Positions 33,399 to 43,700 of a stretch of 64,000 nucleotides of DNA are shown piece after piece. Position 1 is the first letter of the stretch, and every line of letters begins with the position of its first letter. A program made the translations under genes and the position numbers. The stretch is from Kitasatospora sp. MAA4 (lineage in GTDB: Bacteria > Actinomycetota > Actinomycetes > Streptomycetales > Streptomycetaceae), in contig NZ_JARZAI010000029.1 of the NCBI RefSeq assembly GCF_029893355.1, forward strand, positions 33,021 to 97,020, read 5' to 3'. A model generated the notes under the pieces. It ran no database searches. It worked only from the letters and a program-made list of their open reading frames with translations, and was not told where the DNA came from.

Positions 33399-33842
33399 AT
33401 GTCCATCGGGAACCCTGAGGACTTCGCGGCGCTGGACCCGTTCTTCCGGATCATCCAGGAAGGCCTCGCGGGCCTGGTCGACGGTGACCACTTCTTCGAC
33501 CTCCTGGCCGAGGGCGTCGTCGTCGAATACGTGATCACCGTCCCCGGCTACCCAAGCCGAGTCCAGGGCCGCCAAGCGGTCGCCGATCTGTACCGCGACT
33601 ACGGCGACGCGATCGTCCTGGCCACCGCCGACCAGCTGGCCGTCCACCGGGACCCCGACACGTCCGTGGTCGTCCTCGAGTACGCCGTGCACGGGCATGC
33701 CGTCCACACCGGGCTCCCGTACGACAACCACTTCGTCTCAGTGATCACCATCAAGGACCGCCAGGTAACGCACTGGCGCGACTACCTCGACCCCCTCGCA
33801 GTCTTCCGCGCCCTGGGCTGGCCGGCCGACCGGTTTGCTTAG
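33399..33842 (+). CDS. SnoaL-like/NTF2-fold protein
   Basis: This is a 147-residue cytoplasmic alpha+beta barrel (ketosteroid isomerase-like). It contains FFRIIQEGLAGLVDGDHFFD, VVEYVITVPGYPSRVQGRQA, VVVLEYAVHGHAVHTGLPYD and VSVITIKDRQVTHWRDYLDP, the typical order ending in WRDYxDP. Such proteins act as isomerases, cyclases or epoxide hydrolases, or have no known reaction. ATG 33399 has a weak GCGGGTG site. The truncated AraC gene lies divergently and may once have controlled it. A good terminator follows the stop. Confidence 0.8.
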   Translation: MSIGNPEDFAALDPFFRIIQEGLAGLVDGDHFFDLLAEGVVVEYVITVPGYPSRVQGRQAVADLYRDYGDAIVLATADQLAVHRDPDTSVVVLEYAVHGHAVHTGLPYDNHFVSVITIKDRQVTHWRDYLDPLAVFRALGWPADRFA

Positions 33843-33882
33843 CACTCGTCTGCTGGCGTTGCCGTCGACTGCTGCCCAGAGG

Positions 33883-33918
33883 CCCCGCCGGAACACGATT
33901 CCGGCGGGGGGCGTTTTT
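33883..33918 (+). terminator. Intrinsic terminator after the SnoaL-like gene
   Basis: An 11-bp stem (CCCCGCCGGAA / TTCCGGCGGGG) with loop CACGA is followed by GGCGTTTTT, a classic rho-independent structure on the plus strand. Confidence 0.88.
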
Positions 33919-33930
33919 CTACATCCAGGC

Positions 33931-34104
33931 TCAGTCTGCGGGAACATCTGAGCTCCGATCAAAAGGAAGCTCGATAACGTCCCATCCAGCCTTCCGGGCC
34001 AGATGAACCCACACCTCAAATGCCCTGTCGGCATCCATGAAGCGGTACGCCACCCCACCAACCCGAGCAAAGATCTGAACGGGATCTACGCGCTCACCTT
34101 CCAC
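33931..34104 (-). CDS. 57-residue orphan protein downstream of the immunity gene
   Basis: GTG 34104 (GGGAGAG 5 nt upstream) opens VEGERVDPVQIFARVGGVAY then RFMDADRAFEVWVHLARKAG and WDVIELPFDRSSDVPAD before TGA 33931. The mix of strand (AYRF) and amphipathic helix (FEVWVHLARKAG) is protein-like, and base composition is as moderate as the adjacent toxin tip and immunity gene. It may be a second immunity or a cassette protein left from an earlier toxin. It is not recognised. A 36-bp palindrome separates it from the SUKH gene. Confidence 0.55.
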   Translation of the reverse strand: MEGERVDPVQIFARVGGVAYRFMDADRAFEVWVHLARKAGWDVIELPFDRSSDVPAD

Positions 34105-34149
34105 TATTGCTCTCCCTTCGAAGATGACATGACGCCCGGCCGCTACGAC

Positions 34150-34185
34150 AGGAGCCCTACCGAGGATATCCTCGGTAGGGCTCCT
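34150..34185. terminator. Perfect 36-bp palindrome (18-bp arms)
   Basis: AGGAGCCCTACCGAGGAT is followed directly by its exact reverse complement, 21 bp beyond the end of the SUKH immunity gene. It could terminate the toxin-immunity transcript. The lack of loop bases beyond ATAT makes a cruciform or protein site also possible. Confidence 0.7.
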
Positions 34186-34206
34186 GCTCGACTCGCTAGC
34201 GGTGTT

Positions 34207-34740
34207 TTATGGTCGCCTATTTTGCGCGAGCTCTTCCGCTTCTTTCAGGTTATGGTCGATCATCGCCCGAAAGAATGTTGAGAATGTACTGAATCGTTCC
34301 ACTTCAAGGCCGGCAATCCAAATTACTGGGGCTGGTCCACCTGTTCCCTTGAGTGGCATTGCAAGGATATCGATATCAGTTCTTGATGCGCCGATCGGGA
34401 AGAGATCGACCCCGGAGGTCTCATCGCCTGCAAGAGCCTCGGGTTCGAGCAAATTCAAAAGCTCTCGGGCTTCAGAAAAACCTCCCGATCTGAAATCCTC
34501 CGTGCCGAATAGGTCAATATCCTGCAGAATTGCAGGCCAGCCATTTGCGCAAAGGAGGAAATCTGCATATTCCGAGTCAAGTTCGCAGTCGATCAAACTC
34601 TGTGCGGCCGCTATGATACTTGGCGAAGCAGGCGGCTGAGGTGCCTCATGCCGCCACAGGCGATCGACGTCGCTGATCGCAAGATCACGCTTAGCCGCCT
34701 CCATGTCCGCTAGGAGCGGAGACCAGTCAGTCATCTTCAC
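34207..34740 (-). CDS. SUKH/SMI1-KNR4-type immunity protein
   Basis: This is a 177-residue cytoplasmic protein. The core CELDSEYADFLLCANGWPAI followed by QDIDLFGTEDFRSG matches the SMI1/KNR4 (SUKH) superfamily (Y.xFLxxxNGW...LFGT), whose bacterial members neutralise nuclease and other polymorphic toxins. The start GTG 34740 overlaps the toxin stop (GTGA), with ATG 34734 as alternative, so it is translationally coupled to the toxin, as immunity genes usually are. Codon use is less GC-biased than flanking genes. It should bind the C-terminal tip of the RHS protein. Confidence 0.82.
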   Translation of the reverse strand: MKMTDWSPLLADMEAAKRDLAISDVDRLWRHEAPQPPASPSIIAAAQSLIDCELDSEYADFLLCANGWPAILQDIDLFGTEDFRSGGFSEARELLNLLEPEALAGDETSGVDLFPIGASRTDIDILAMPLKGTGGPAPVIWIAGLEVERFSTFSTFFRAMIDHNLKEAEELAQNRRP

Positions 34741-37700
34741 CCTCTGTTGTCTACCAGCACGAACTTAGTCGGTTTACATCCGATAGCACAGCGTTGGCCT
34801 TGTCCTGAAAGGCTACTGTTGACCCTCTTTGCCATGTCGATCCAGGTCGGCGGCTTTCCCTGTCCCAGCCACATCGCATCGGGCGCATGTCCTGCCACTC
34901 CGACATATGGAGTTCCCGCAGCCGCTGCCCGCCTGCGTTCGGCGGCTGCCTCACGTGCGGCCTCCCGCCGAATATCACCTGCGGTCGATACTCGGCCAGA
35001 AGCCGAGAGGTGCCCGTCGGCAATCGCCTGGTTCGTCGCGTCAACGTAGTCCGAGAACTGCTGAACTTCCTCATCCGTGGCCCAACTCGGCACTCGAACC
35101 TCTGCCTCGCCGTTCGCGTTGCAATTGTGGACGAGTACCGGTATGTCCCCGGCCTCCACATAGTACGTGTGGAGGCCGCCGATGGTCAGGTCGTAGGTGG
35201 TGGTGTTCGCGTGGTAGCGGCGGACGGTGGTGACGGTGGCTGTGCTGGTGGGGGTTTGGAGGGTGTCGCCGGGGTTGAGGTACTGGGCCTCGACGAAGGC
35301 GTGCTGGGTCTCGTCGTAGAAGGGGTGGTGGTAGGTGGTGGTGAGGGTCGAGCCGTTGGTCTGGACGTCGTCGGCCGGGGCGGGTGCCTGGGCCGGGGTC
35401 GCAGGGGCGGTGGTCGACGTGGCGGCCGTGGGTTCGGCGGCCGAGGCGGGCTGGGCAGGGGCGGCCCAGAGGGTGAGGGCGGCGACGCCGGCGGCGAGGC
35501 CGAGGAGGGCCTTGCCGGCCTTGGCGGTGGTGTTGGTGGAGTTGGTCTTGGTGGGGGTGATGGTCAGGTTGACGAAGTCGTGGTCGGTGGTGGTGACGAT
35601 GACGTTGGTGACGGTGTGGGTCTCGGTGCCGTCCTTGCCGGGCACGGAGTTGGCGATCTGGTCGCCGGTCTTGATCTGGTCGATGGGCTTGGTGGTCTGG
35701 TCAGCCATCAGGACGGGGGTGGAGCCGGTGAAGCTGTGCGGCCCGCCCGCGCAGGGCGACTTGAGCGCCCCGCCGAGGGCCCCTCCGATCGCGCCGCCGA
35801 TCGCGCCGCCGATGGCACCGGATGCGGCGCCGTCGGCCCCGGCGCCGAGAGCGCCGGACACGGAGCAGTTGCTGCCGCACGAGAGGCCGTAGTTGGCGGC
35901 ACCGGTTATCGCGCCGGTGGCAGCGCCGGTTACGGCACCGGTGGCGGCGCCGTCGAGGGCGCCGTTGAGGGCGTTGACGGCGAAGCTCGGCAGGATCTCG
36001 CTCGTCAGGGTGGGAAGGAGCTTTCCGCCGAGGGCGCCACCGAGGAACCCGCTGGCGGCGCCGACGACTCCGCCGATGACGGTCGCGCCGACGAACGAGC
36101 CGGCGGAGCAGGCTCCTGCCTCGCCCTTCTGGCATTTCTGGCCCTGGTCGAGGGCTCCGCCGACCGCACCGGCGAGAGCGCCGCAGGCCACAGCGCCGGC
36201 GACGGCCCCGACGCCCATCGTGGTGCCGCCGAGAACGGCCTCGCATCCCATGAAGACGGTCGTGGTGACGAGGAACGTGGTGATCGCGGCCGCGTGGGCC
36301 TTGACGAACGAGGCAGTGGCCGAGGCAGTCTTGACGAGGGCGCCACCGAGGGCCTTGGCCCCCGAGACGGCTCCCTTGACCACCACGCTGGCTACGTGTT
36401 TCGCCTTGGCCACACCGGCGTTGTAGGCGGTTTTGAGGCCGCTGTAGCCTGATTTGGCTGCCTTCACGACCTTGGGCGCGGCCCAGTTGTAGAACCGCCG
36501 TGTTTGCTGGTAGGCCGCCCTGCCCACGTCCACGATGAAGTTCACGCCAGTGGTGACGAGGTGCACCCCCTCGCTGGCGATCTGCCCGGCGATCTTTCCG
36601 GCGTAGTGGTAGACCTGCACGGTCTTCTGCGATGCCCAGTTGAACGCGCTGGAGACACCGGAGGCGATCGCGCCGCCGACCTTCTCGGCGCCGCAGACGG
36701 CGTCGTACCAGGCGCAGTGACCGGTGGGGTCGGTGCCGGCGAGGGGGTTGTCGTTGACGTAGGCGAACGGGTTGGCGGAGACGGAGGTCGGCGCCGGGTT
36801 GAGGCTGACGGTGTCCTTGTTGAGGAACTGGCCGTTGGCCGGGTTGTACCAGCGCGACCCCATGTTGACCTTGCTGTTGACCGAGTCGGTCCAGCCGGAC
36901 TGGTAGCCGAGCTGGCCGATCATGCTGCTGGTCGAGGTGACGGTGCCCAGCGGGTCGTAGGTCTGCGAGCCGGTCAGCGTGGTGGAGCCGGCGGCGAACT
37001 GGCCGACGACGTCCTGGTGCTGGTCGGTCATCGCCAGGCGGCCGGTGGAGGCGGCGCCGCCGGGGGTGTTGGTGCCGATCAGGCCGCCTGTGGAGTCCCA
37101 GGTGTAGGTGTTGGAGCCGTCCGAGGCGACCTGGTTGGACGCGCCGGTGTACTGGAAGGTCCGGGTTCCGGCCGCCGTGGTGGCGGCGGTGATGACGCGG
37201 CCGGAGGCGTCCAGGTTGTAGGTCTGCTGGCCGGCCAGGATCTGCTGGCCGTAGGCGTCGGAGGCGTAGACGGCGGGGGTGGCGCCGGTCCGGTCCTCGG
37301 TCATGGTGCCGCGGGCGGAGTAGCGGTAGGTCTGCGTGCCGTCGGAGGTCAGTTCGTCGCGTTCGTCGTAGGTGTAGACGTTGGAGCCGACCTGGATGCG
37401 GTTGCCGGAGGCGTCGTAGGAGTAGGCGGTGTTGGTGGTCCCGTTGTTCCAGGAGGACAGCCGGTTGGCGAAGTCGTAGGTGTAGGTGTTGGCCGAGGCG
37501 CCGGTGACGCCGGTGGTGGTCTTGGAGGTGAGGTTGCTGTTGCGGTCGTAGCCGTAGGCGATCGAGGCGAGTGTGGAGCTGCCCGAGGTCAGGGTGTCGG
37601 AGGTGACCCGGTGCAGGAGGTCGTAGGTGAAGGCCCGACTCTGGCCGCTGGCACCGTAGTTGACGGTGGTGGGCTCGGAGGCCGAGTTGTAGGAGTAGGT

Positions 37701-40700
37701 CAGGGTGTTGCCGGTGGCCGGGTCGGCGAGGGTGGAGAGTCGGCCGGCGTTGTCGTAGGTGTAGGAGGTGGTGCCGGCCGCGTCGGTGCGGTTGGCGAGC
37801 AGTCCGTCCTTGGTGTAGCCGAACGAGCTGGTTCCGGCCGAGCCGCTCGCGGAGAGCAGGTCACCGCGGTCGTCGTAGCCGAACGACTCGCTGGTGGCGG
37901 GCTGGTAGCCGGCCTGTCCGGTGGTGCCGGCCGCCTGGGTCTGCGCGGTCAGCAGCTGGCCGAGCGGGTCGTAGGTGAAGGTGCGGGTGGCGGTTGCCGC
38001 TTCGGCTCCGCTGCCCGACTGCGAGAGGAGGTTGCCTGCCAGGTCGTAGGACATCGAGTTGACGACGCCGCCGGGCTGGGTGACCTGGGTGAGCCGGCCC
38101 AGGTTGTCGTAGGAGTAGCCGGTGGTGGAGTCCGAGGCCGCCGAGTAGGTCGAGGTGGTCGGGGCGATGGTGCTTTCCGGCTTGCCCCAGGAGTTGTAGG
38201 TGTACTTCCAGGAGTTGCCGCGGCCGTCGGTGAAGCGGGTCCGCTGACCGGTCGCGTCGTAGCCGAAGGAGGTGGTGATGGAGGAGGTGGCCGAGACCGG
38301 CTGGACCTCGTTGGTCACCATGCCGGTGGCGTCGTAGGTGAAGGTGGAGGTGTTGCCCATCGCGTCGGTGCTGGAGAGGAGGTTGCCGACCCCGTCGTAG
38401 GCCTGTGTCCGTTGCGCGAGGACGAAACCCCAGTTGTTGGTGCGCTGCGTGCTGGTCTGCGGCAGGCCCTGGGCGTTGTAACTGACGGTGGAGAGGGTGC
38501 CGTCGGGCGCGGTGGTCCTGTTCCGGTTGCCACTGAAGTCGTAGCCGTATGTGGTGGCGTTGCCGACCGGGTCGGTGGTGGAGGTCAACTCGCCCACGTT
38601 GTCGTAACCGTAGGAGGTGGTGCGCCCGTCCGGGGAGGTCTGTGCGGCGAGGAACGCGCCGCCGGGGTTGCCGGTGCCCGCCGCGTAGGAGGAGGTGCTG
38701 GTCAGGGTCTGCGCGGTGGGGTAGCGCTCCAGGGTCGTGGCGGTGAGCTGGCGGCCCATGTAGTCGTAGGTGGCCTGGCGGACGGCGCCGGAGGCGTCGG
38801 TGACCGAGAGCTTGTCGCCGTTGGCGTCGTAGCCGTAGTGGCTCTTGGTGCCGTCCGGTGCGGTCTCCTGCGCCAACTCGCCGCGCTGGTCGAAGACGTA
38901 GCCGGCGGACTTGCCGTCGGGCCGGGTCTGGGTGATCACGTTGCCCAGCGCGTCGTACGTCTGCGTGGTGGTCGGGGTGATCGGGGTGCTGGAGCCCGGC
39001 GGGGTGTACGACGGGTCGGTGGTGGAGGTCTCCTCGCCGTTGGCGTCGTAGGTGTGGGTGGTCTCGTTGCCGTTCGGGTCGAGCTGCTCGACCTCTTCGC
39101 CGAAGCTGTTGAAGCCGCTGGTGGTGGTGGGGTGGGCCTGCGCCGGGGCGCTGGTGGCGGTCTCCACCGAGACGCTCGGGGCGGAGCTGATGACGCGGTT
39201 GCCGGCCTCGTCGTAGACGTAGCTGGTGGTGTTGCCGTCGGCGTCGGTGGCCGAGGTGGCCAGGCCGCGCTGGTCGTAGGTGTAGCTGGTGGTCTGCTGG
39301 TTGGAGGAGCCAACCGTGCCGCCGCCCCGCCCGGAGGTGTAGAGCGCCGCGGCCTCGGTACCGCTCAGCGCACGCTGGTAGAGCTGGACGTTGGAGATCG
39401 CGCCGTTCTGCGAGGTGCCCCACAGGCGGTTGCCGCCGACGAGCATCGCGTTGCCGATGGTGAGCGGACCGGTGGCGTTCCAGGCCGAGGTGTTGCTGGT
39501 GCTCGCGGCGAGTGTGCCGTTGACGTAGAGCGTCATGGTGCCGGCGATGCTGTCGTACGTGCCGACCAGGTGGGTCCACGTTCCCGCGGTGGCCGGGCTG
39601 GTGGCGGCGGCCTCCGGGTAGGTGATGCCGGAGGTGGCGTCGGCGCTGGGCGCCACGAAGGCCCAGGTGCCCAGGGCCTTGGAGTACTGCAGCAGGAACG
39701 CGGCGGTGTTGGTGCCGCCCTGGGCCACGATGGTGTGGTCCGAGGCGGTGTCCGCGAGGTTGGCCCAGGCGGAGACGGTGTAGGAGGAGGCCGTGTTCAC
39801 CACCGGTCCGTTGGTGGAGATCCAGCTGCTGCCGTTGAGGTTGGCGGCGCCGCCGGACCAGGTCACCGGGCCGGTCGCCGAGCCGGTGTTGCCGGTGCCG
39901 GTGGCGTCGCTGACGGTCGTGCCCGAGTTCTGGTTGAGCTGCCACCAGCCGTTGGGGTGGCCCGAGGCGTCCCCGTAGAGGGTCTGGGTCAGGGCGCGGC
40001 CGGCTGTGTCGTAGCTGGCGGAGGTGGTGCGGTCGTTCCCGGTGGAGTCGTGCTCGTTGGTGGTGGCGACCAGGTCGTCGGGGGTGTAGGAGACGCTGGT
40101 GACCCGGTCGACGCCGCTCGGGTCGAGGGTGGTGTTGGTGGTGCGCGAGGCGGCGTCCACCTGGTACTGCGTCACGGTGGCGCCGTTGGCGCTGGTGCGC
40201 TGGGTGAGGTTGCCGGCCGCGTCGTACTGGTTGGACTGCAGGACGAAGCTGTTCGCGCCGGCGGCGTCGGTCTTGGTGATGGTGGCGGTCAGGCCGTCGT
40301 CGGTGTAGGTGTACGCGGTGGTGTTGCCCATGGCGTCGGTGATCGAGGCCAGGCGCCCGGCCGGGTCGTAGGCCCGGGAGGACTCCACCAGGGTGGTCGG
40401 CGCCGAGGGGCTGGTCGGGTCACCGGTGTAGTTGGACATGCTCTGGGTGAGCAGCTGCCCGTTGGGGTCGTAGGTGTAGGTGGTGGCGGTCCCGGCCGGG
40501 TCGGTCTCCTGGACCAGGTTGCCCTCGTTGTCGTAACTCATCTGGGTGGTGGCGCCGTTGGCGGCTCCGGCGTTGCCGTTGGCGTCGGTGTTGCTGGCCA
40601 CCTGGTCGTACTGGTTGTAGGTGCTGCTGCGGGTGCGCGGTGCATCGCCGCCGGTGGAGTCGGTGACCGTCTGCGAGGTGGTGTCGCCGTCGGCGTCGTA

Positions 40701-43700
40701 GACCGTGCCGGTCACCGAGGTGTGGACGGCGCCGGTCACCCGGTCGGTGAGGGGCGGGTTGCTCTCCGAGACGACCCGGCCCGCGCTGTCGTAGCCGTAC
40801 CTGGTGGTCAGGCCGGCCGGGTAGGCGTCCGAGACCACGGTCTGCGCGGTCGCGCGGCCCAGTGCGTCGTAGGTGTAGGTGGTCTTCAGCCCGGAGGCCA
40901 TGGTGGTCGAGGCGACGTCGCCGTTGTGCAGGTAGGCGATCGAACTGACCGCGCCGCCCGGGGAGGTGACCGTGACGGGCAGCCCGGCGGGGACGTTGCC
41001 GGTGTCGGCGGCCGGGTAGGTCGCGCTGCCGTCGCTGTAGGTGGTGGTGGCGGTGCGACCGCTGGGGAAGCCGGCCACGGGAGGACTGGTGACGGTGGTC
41101 CGGTTGCCGCGCGTGTCGTAGCCGTAGCTGGTCAGGTAGGTGGTGTCGGTGGCCGAGGACGACCGGCCGTCGCGGGTCGTCAGCAGCACGTCGTTGCGCG
41201 GGTCGGCGGTGGTCAGCGTCGCGGTGGTGGCGTCGGGGAAGTACGTGAAGTACCTGGTGGCGCAGATCCCGGTGGCCTGGTTCTGGCAGGCCGTGGTGGA
41301 GACGGTGTTGCCGCGCACGTCGTGCCCGGTGGTGGTGACGTCCCCGTCGGGGTCGGTGGTGGTGTGCAGGAACCCGCCGGTGTCGTAGCCGTACGAGGTC
41401 TTGTTGCCGCCTCCGTCGACCTCGGCGATCTGCCGGTAGCCGGCGTTGGGATCGTACTGGTGGACGACGGTCTTGCCGCTGGGCTGGGTGACCGTCACGG
41501 TCTCCAGCGGCTGGAGGCCGGTGGAGTTGCGGGCGGCCTGGAAGTGCGCGGCGGCGTCGGTTGCGGAGAGCTGGCTGCGGTAGAAGGCGACATCGGCGAT
41601 CGAGCCGGGGAAGTAGCCCTGCGCGTTGGTCGGCGCGTACGGCCAGTTGGCCGCCTCGCCGGCGCCGATGTACATGTACTGGGAGTTGCTGGCGCTGAAC
41701 GTGCCGGCCGAGGTGCCGGCCGAGGTGCCGTCCAGGTACATCGCCTCGGAGCTCTGCGAGGCGGAGAGCACCACGTGGTGCCACTGGCCGTCAGCGACCG
41801 GGGCGGCGCTGGTCACGTAGCCGAAGCCCCAGAAGCGGCCGCGCAGGAATCCGTCGCTGCCCACGTACAGGGCCGGGACGTAGCTGTTGGAGGCCGGACT
41901 GCCGCCGGTCAGGGACGCACCCGCGTAGTCGAAGAGCACGCCGCCGGCGGTACTACCGGCCGGCATGTTGAACCACAGCTCGACGGAGTTGGGCCCGGTG
42001 CCGATACTGTCCGTGCTGGGCAGCTGGACGGCGGAGGAGCTTCCGTTGAACCTGGCGGCGGTGGCGTCCGCGAACGGACCGGTCGAGCCGAGCGTGACCC
42101 CGTTGTACGCGCCGGTGCCGTACTTGACCTCGTCGTACGCCTTGGTGGCGCCCGCGGTGTCGCCCAGTCGCCAGTAGCCGGCCGGGGCCGAGCCGAGCAC
42201 GGCCGAGCGGTAGACCTGGCTGGAGCCGGACACCGAGGGCTTGCCCACCGCCCAGACTCCGCCGTTCTCGTCGGTGACCTGGGTGACCTGGGCGGTGTTG
42301 GTGTCGTAGGTGGCTGCGGAGAACTGCTTGCCGGAGGGCCGTGTCATGGAGGTCAGCAGGCCGGCCGTGTGGGTGCCCGCCGAGTAGAGCGAGGCGACCT
42401 GGTCCGCCGTCAGCGCCTTGCCGAACGTGGCGGCGTCGGCGATCGTCCCGTTGAAGTACGTCGCGTAGCCCGTGTTGCCGTTCTTGCCGGCGTTGGGCTC
42501 GTCGGGCCAGCCTCCGCCGAGGAACCCGGCGCCGATGTAGGTGTGTCCCTGGAGCGCGGTGGAGAGGCCGCCGCCTCGGGAGATCACGCCGGAGGCCGAG
42601 CCGACCTGTGCTCCGTCGAGGTAGAGCTTCTGTGTCGAGCCGGCGCCGGCCAGGACCACCTGGTGCCACTTGCCGTCGTTCACCGCGGCCGAGCTGACCA
42701 TGGGGGTGACGCCGCTCGCGTACCAGTACTCGGCATTGAGCTTGCCGTCGCTGCCGACGTACATCGACGGGGTGTACTCGCCCGAGGTGGTGCCGGCGTT
42801 GAGGCCGGAGAGCGAGTAGGTGAAGAGGGGCTGGGCAGTGGCGCTGCTGGTCCTGAACCACATCGACACGCTCAGCGCGGTGGCGTTGGCCGCCAGGTTC
42901 TTGGGCAGTTCCACGGAGGAGGAGGTGCCGTTGAAGCCGCCGCCGGTGGCGGTGCTGCCGGCCAGCGGGCCGGGCTGGCCGAGGGTGACGGAGCTGTAGG
43001 TCGCGTTGTCCGAGCCCTCGTTGGCGAGCATTGCGCTGTTGGCGACGGTGCCGGAGGACTCGCCGAGCGTCCAGAGCGAGGCCGCCCCGGCGTCCAGGGT
43101 CTGGGTCTGGAACTGCGAGCCGGTGGCGTAGCCGTACTGGCTGCAGCCGGTGGTGTCACCGGGCGAGCAGACCTTGGTCAACTGGTCGTTCGAGTAGGTG
43201 TAGTTCCAGGTCAGTGCGGTGCTCCAGTCGGAGCCCTGCACCGGGTCGGTGAAGACCGAGGCCACATGGGGGTTGGCGGCACCCGCCGGCGTGGACCAGG
43301 TGAGGTGCAGGCTCCGGCCGGACACGGCGGAGGCGACACCGGTGACCTGGCCGGACGTCCAGTAGAAGTAGATCGCGCGGGTGTTGGCGTCGGCGACCGA
43401 GCTGATGCCGTAGGTGCCGGTGCCCAGGGCCTGCGTGAAGGTGTAGACCGTGTCGTTCTTGTCGGTCAGCGTGTAGCCGCCGGTGACCGCGCGCAGTGAG
43501 GCGAACCGGCCCAGGGGCGGCGAGAAGCTGCCGTCGGCGTTCTTGCCGAAGCCGACCTGGGAGCCGTCCGGGTAGGTGACCACGACCCCGGTCAGCGCAC
43601 CGTTGGCGTCGTAGCGCTCGGTTGCCCTGGTGTCGAAGATGGTGGACCAGCCGGCACCGAAAGCACCGGTGGTGCGGTAGTCGCGCGAGTTGTAGTCGCG

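Noticed and set aside
34003..34281. A plus-strand 92-codon frame across the 36-bp palindrome
   Set aside because: It crosses the terminator-like palindrome and lies opposite the better-supported 57-codon gene and the SUKH gene.
37000..43000. Dense short repeats that might suggest a CRISPR array or satellite DNA
   Set aside because: They are codon-level repeats of the YD/RHS protein motif with variable spacing, not direct repeats with unique spacers.
36504..43499. A 2,331-codon plus-strand open frame opposite the RHS toxin
   Set aside because: It is Gly/Val/Arg-rich low-complexity antisense of the YD repeats, with no domain or ribosome site; the minus-strand frame has clear RHS, LamG and HINT motifs.
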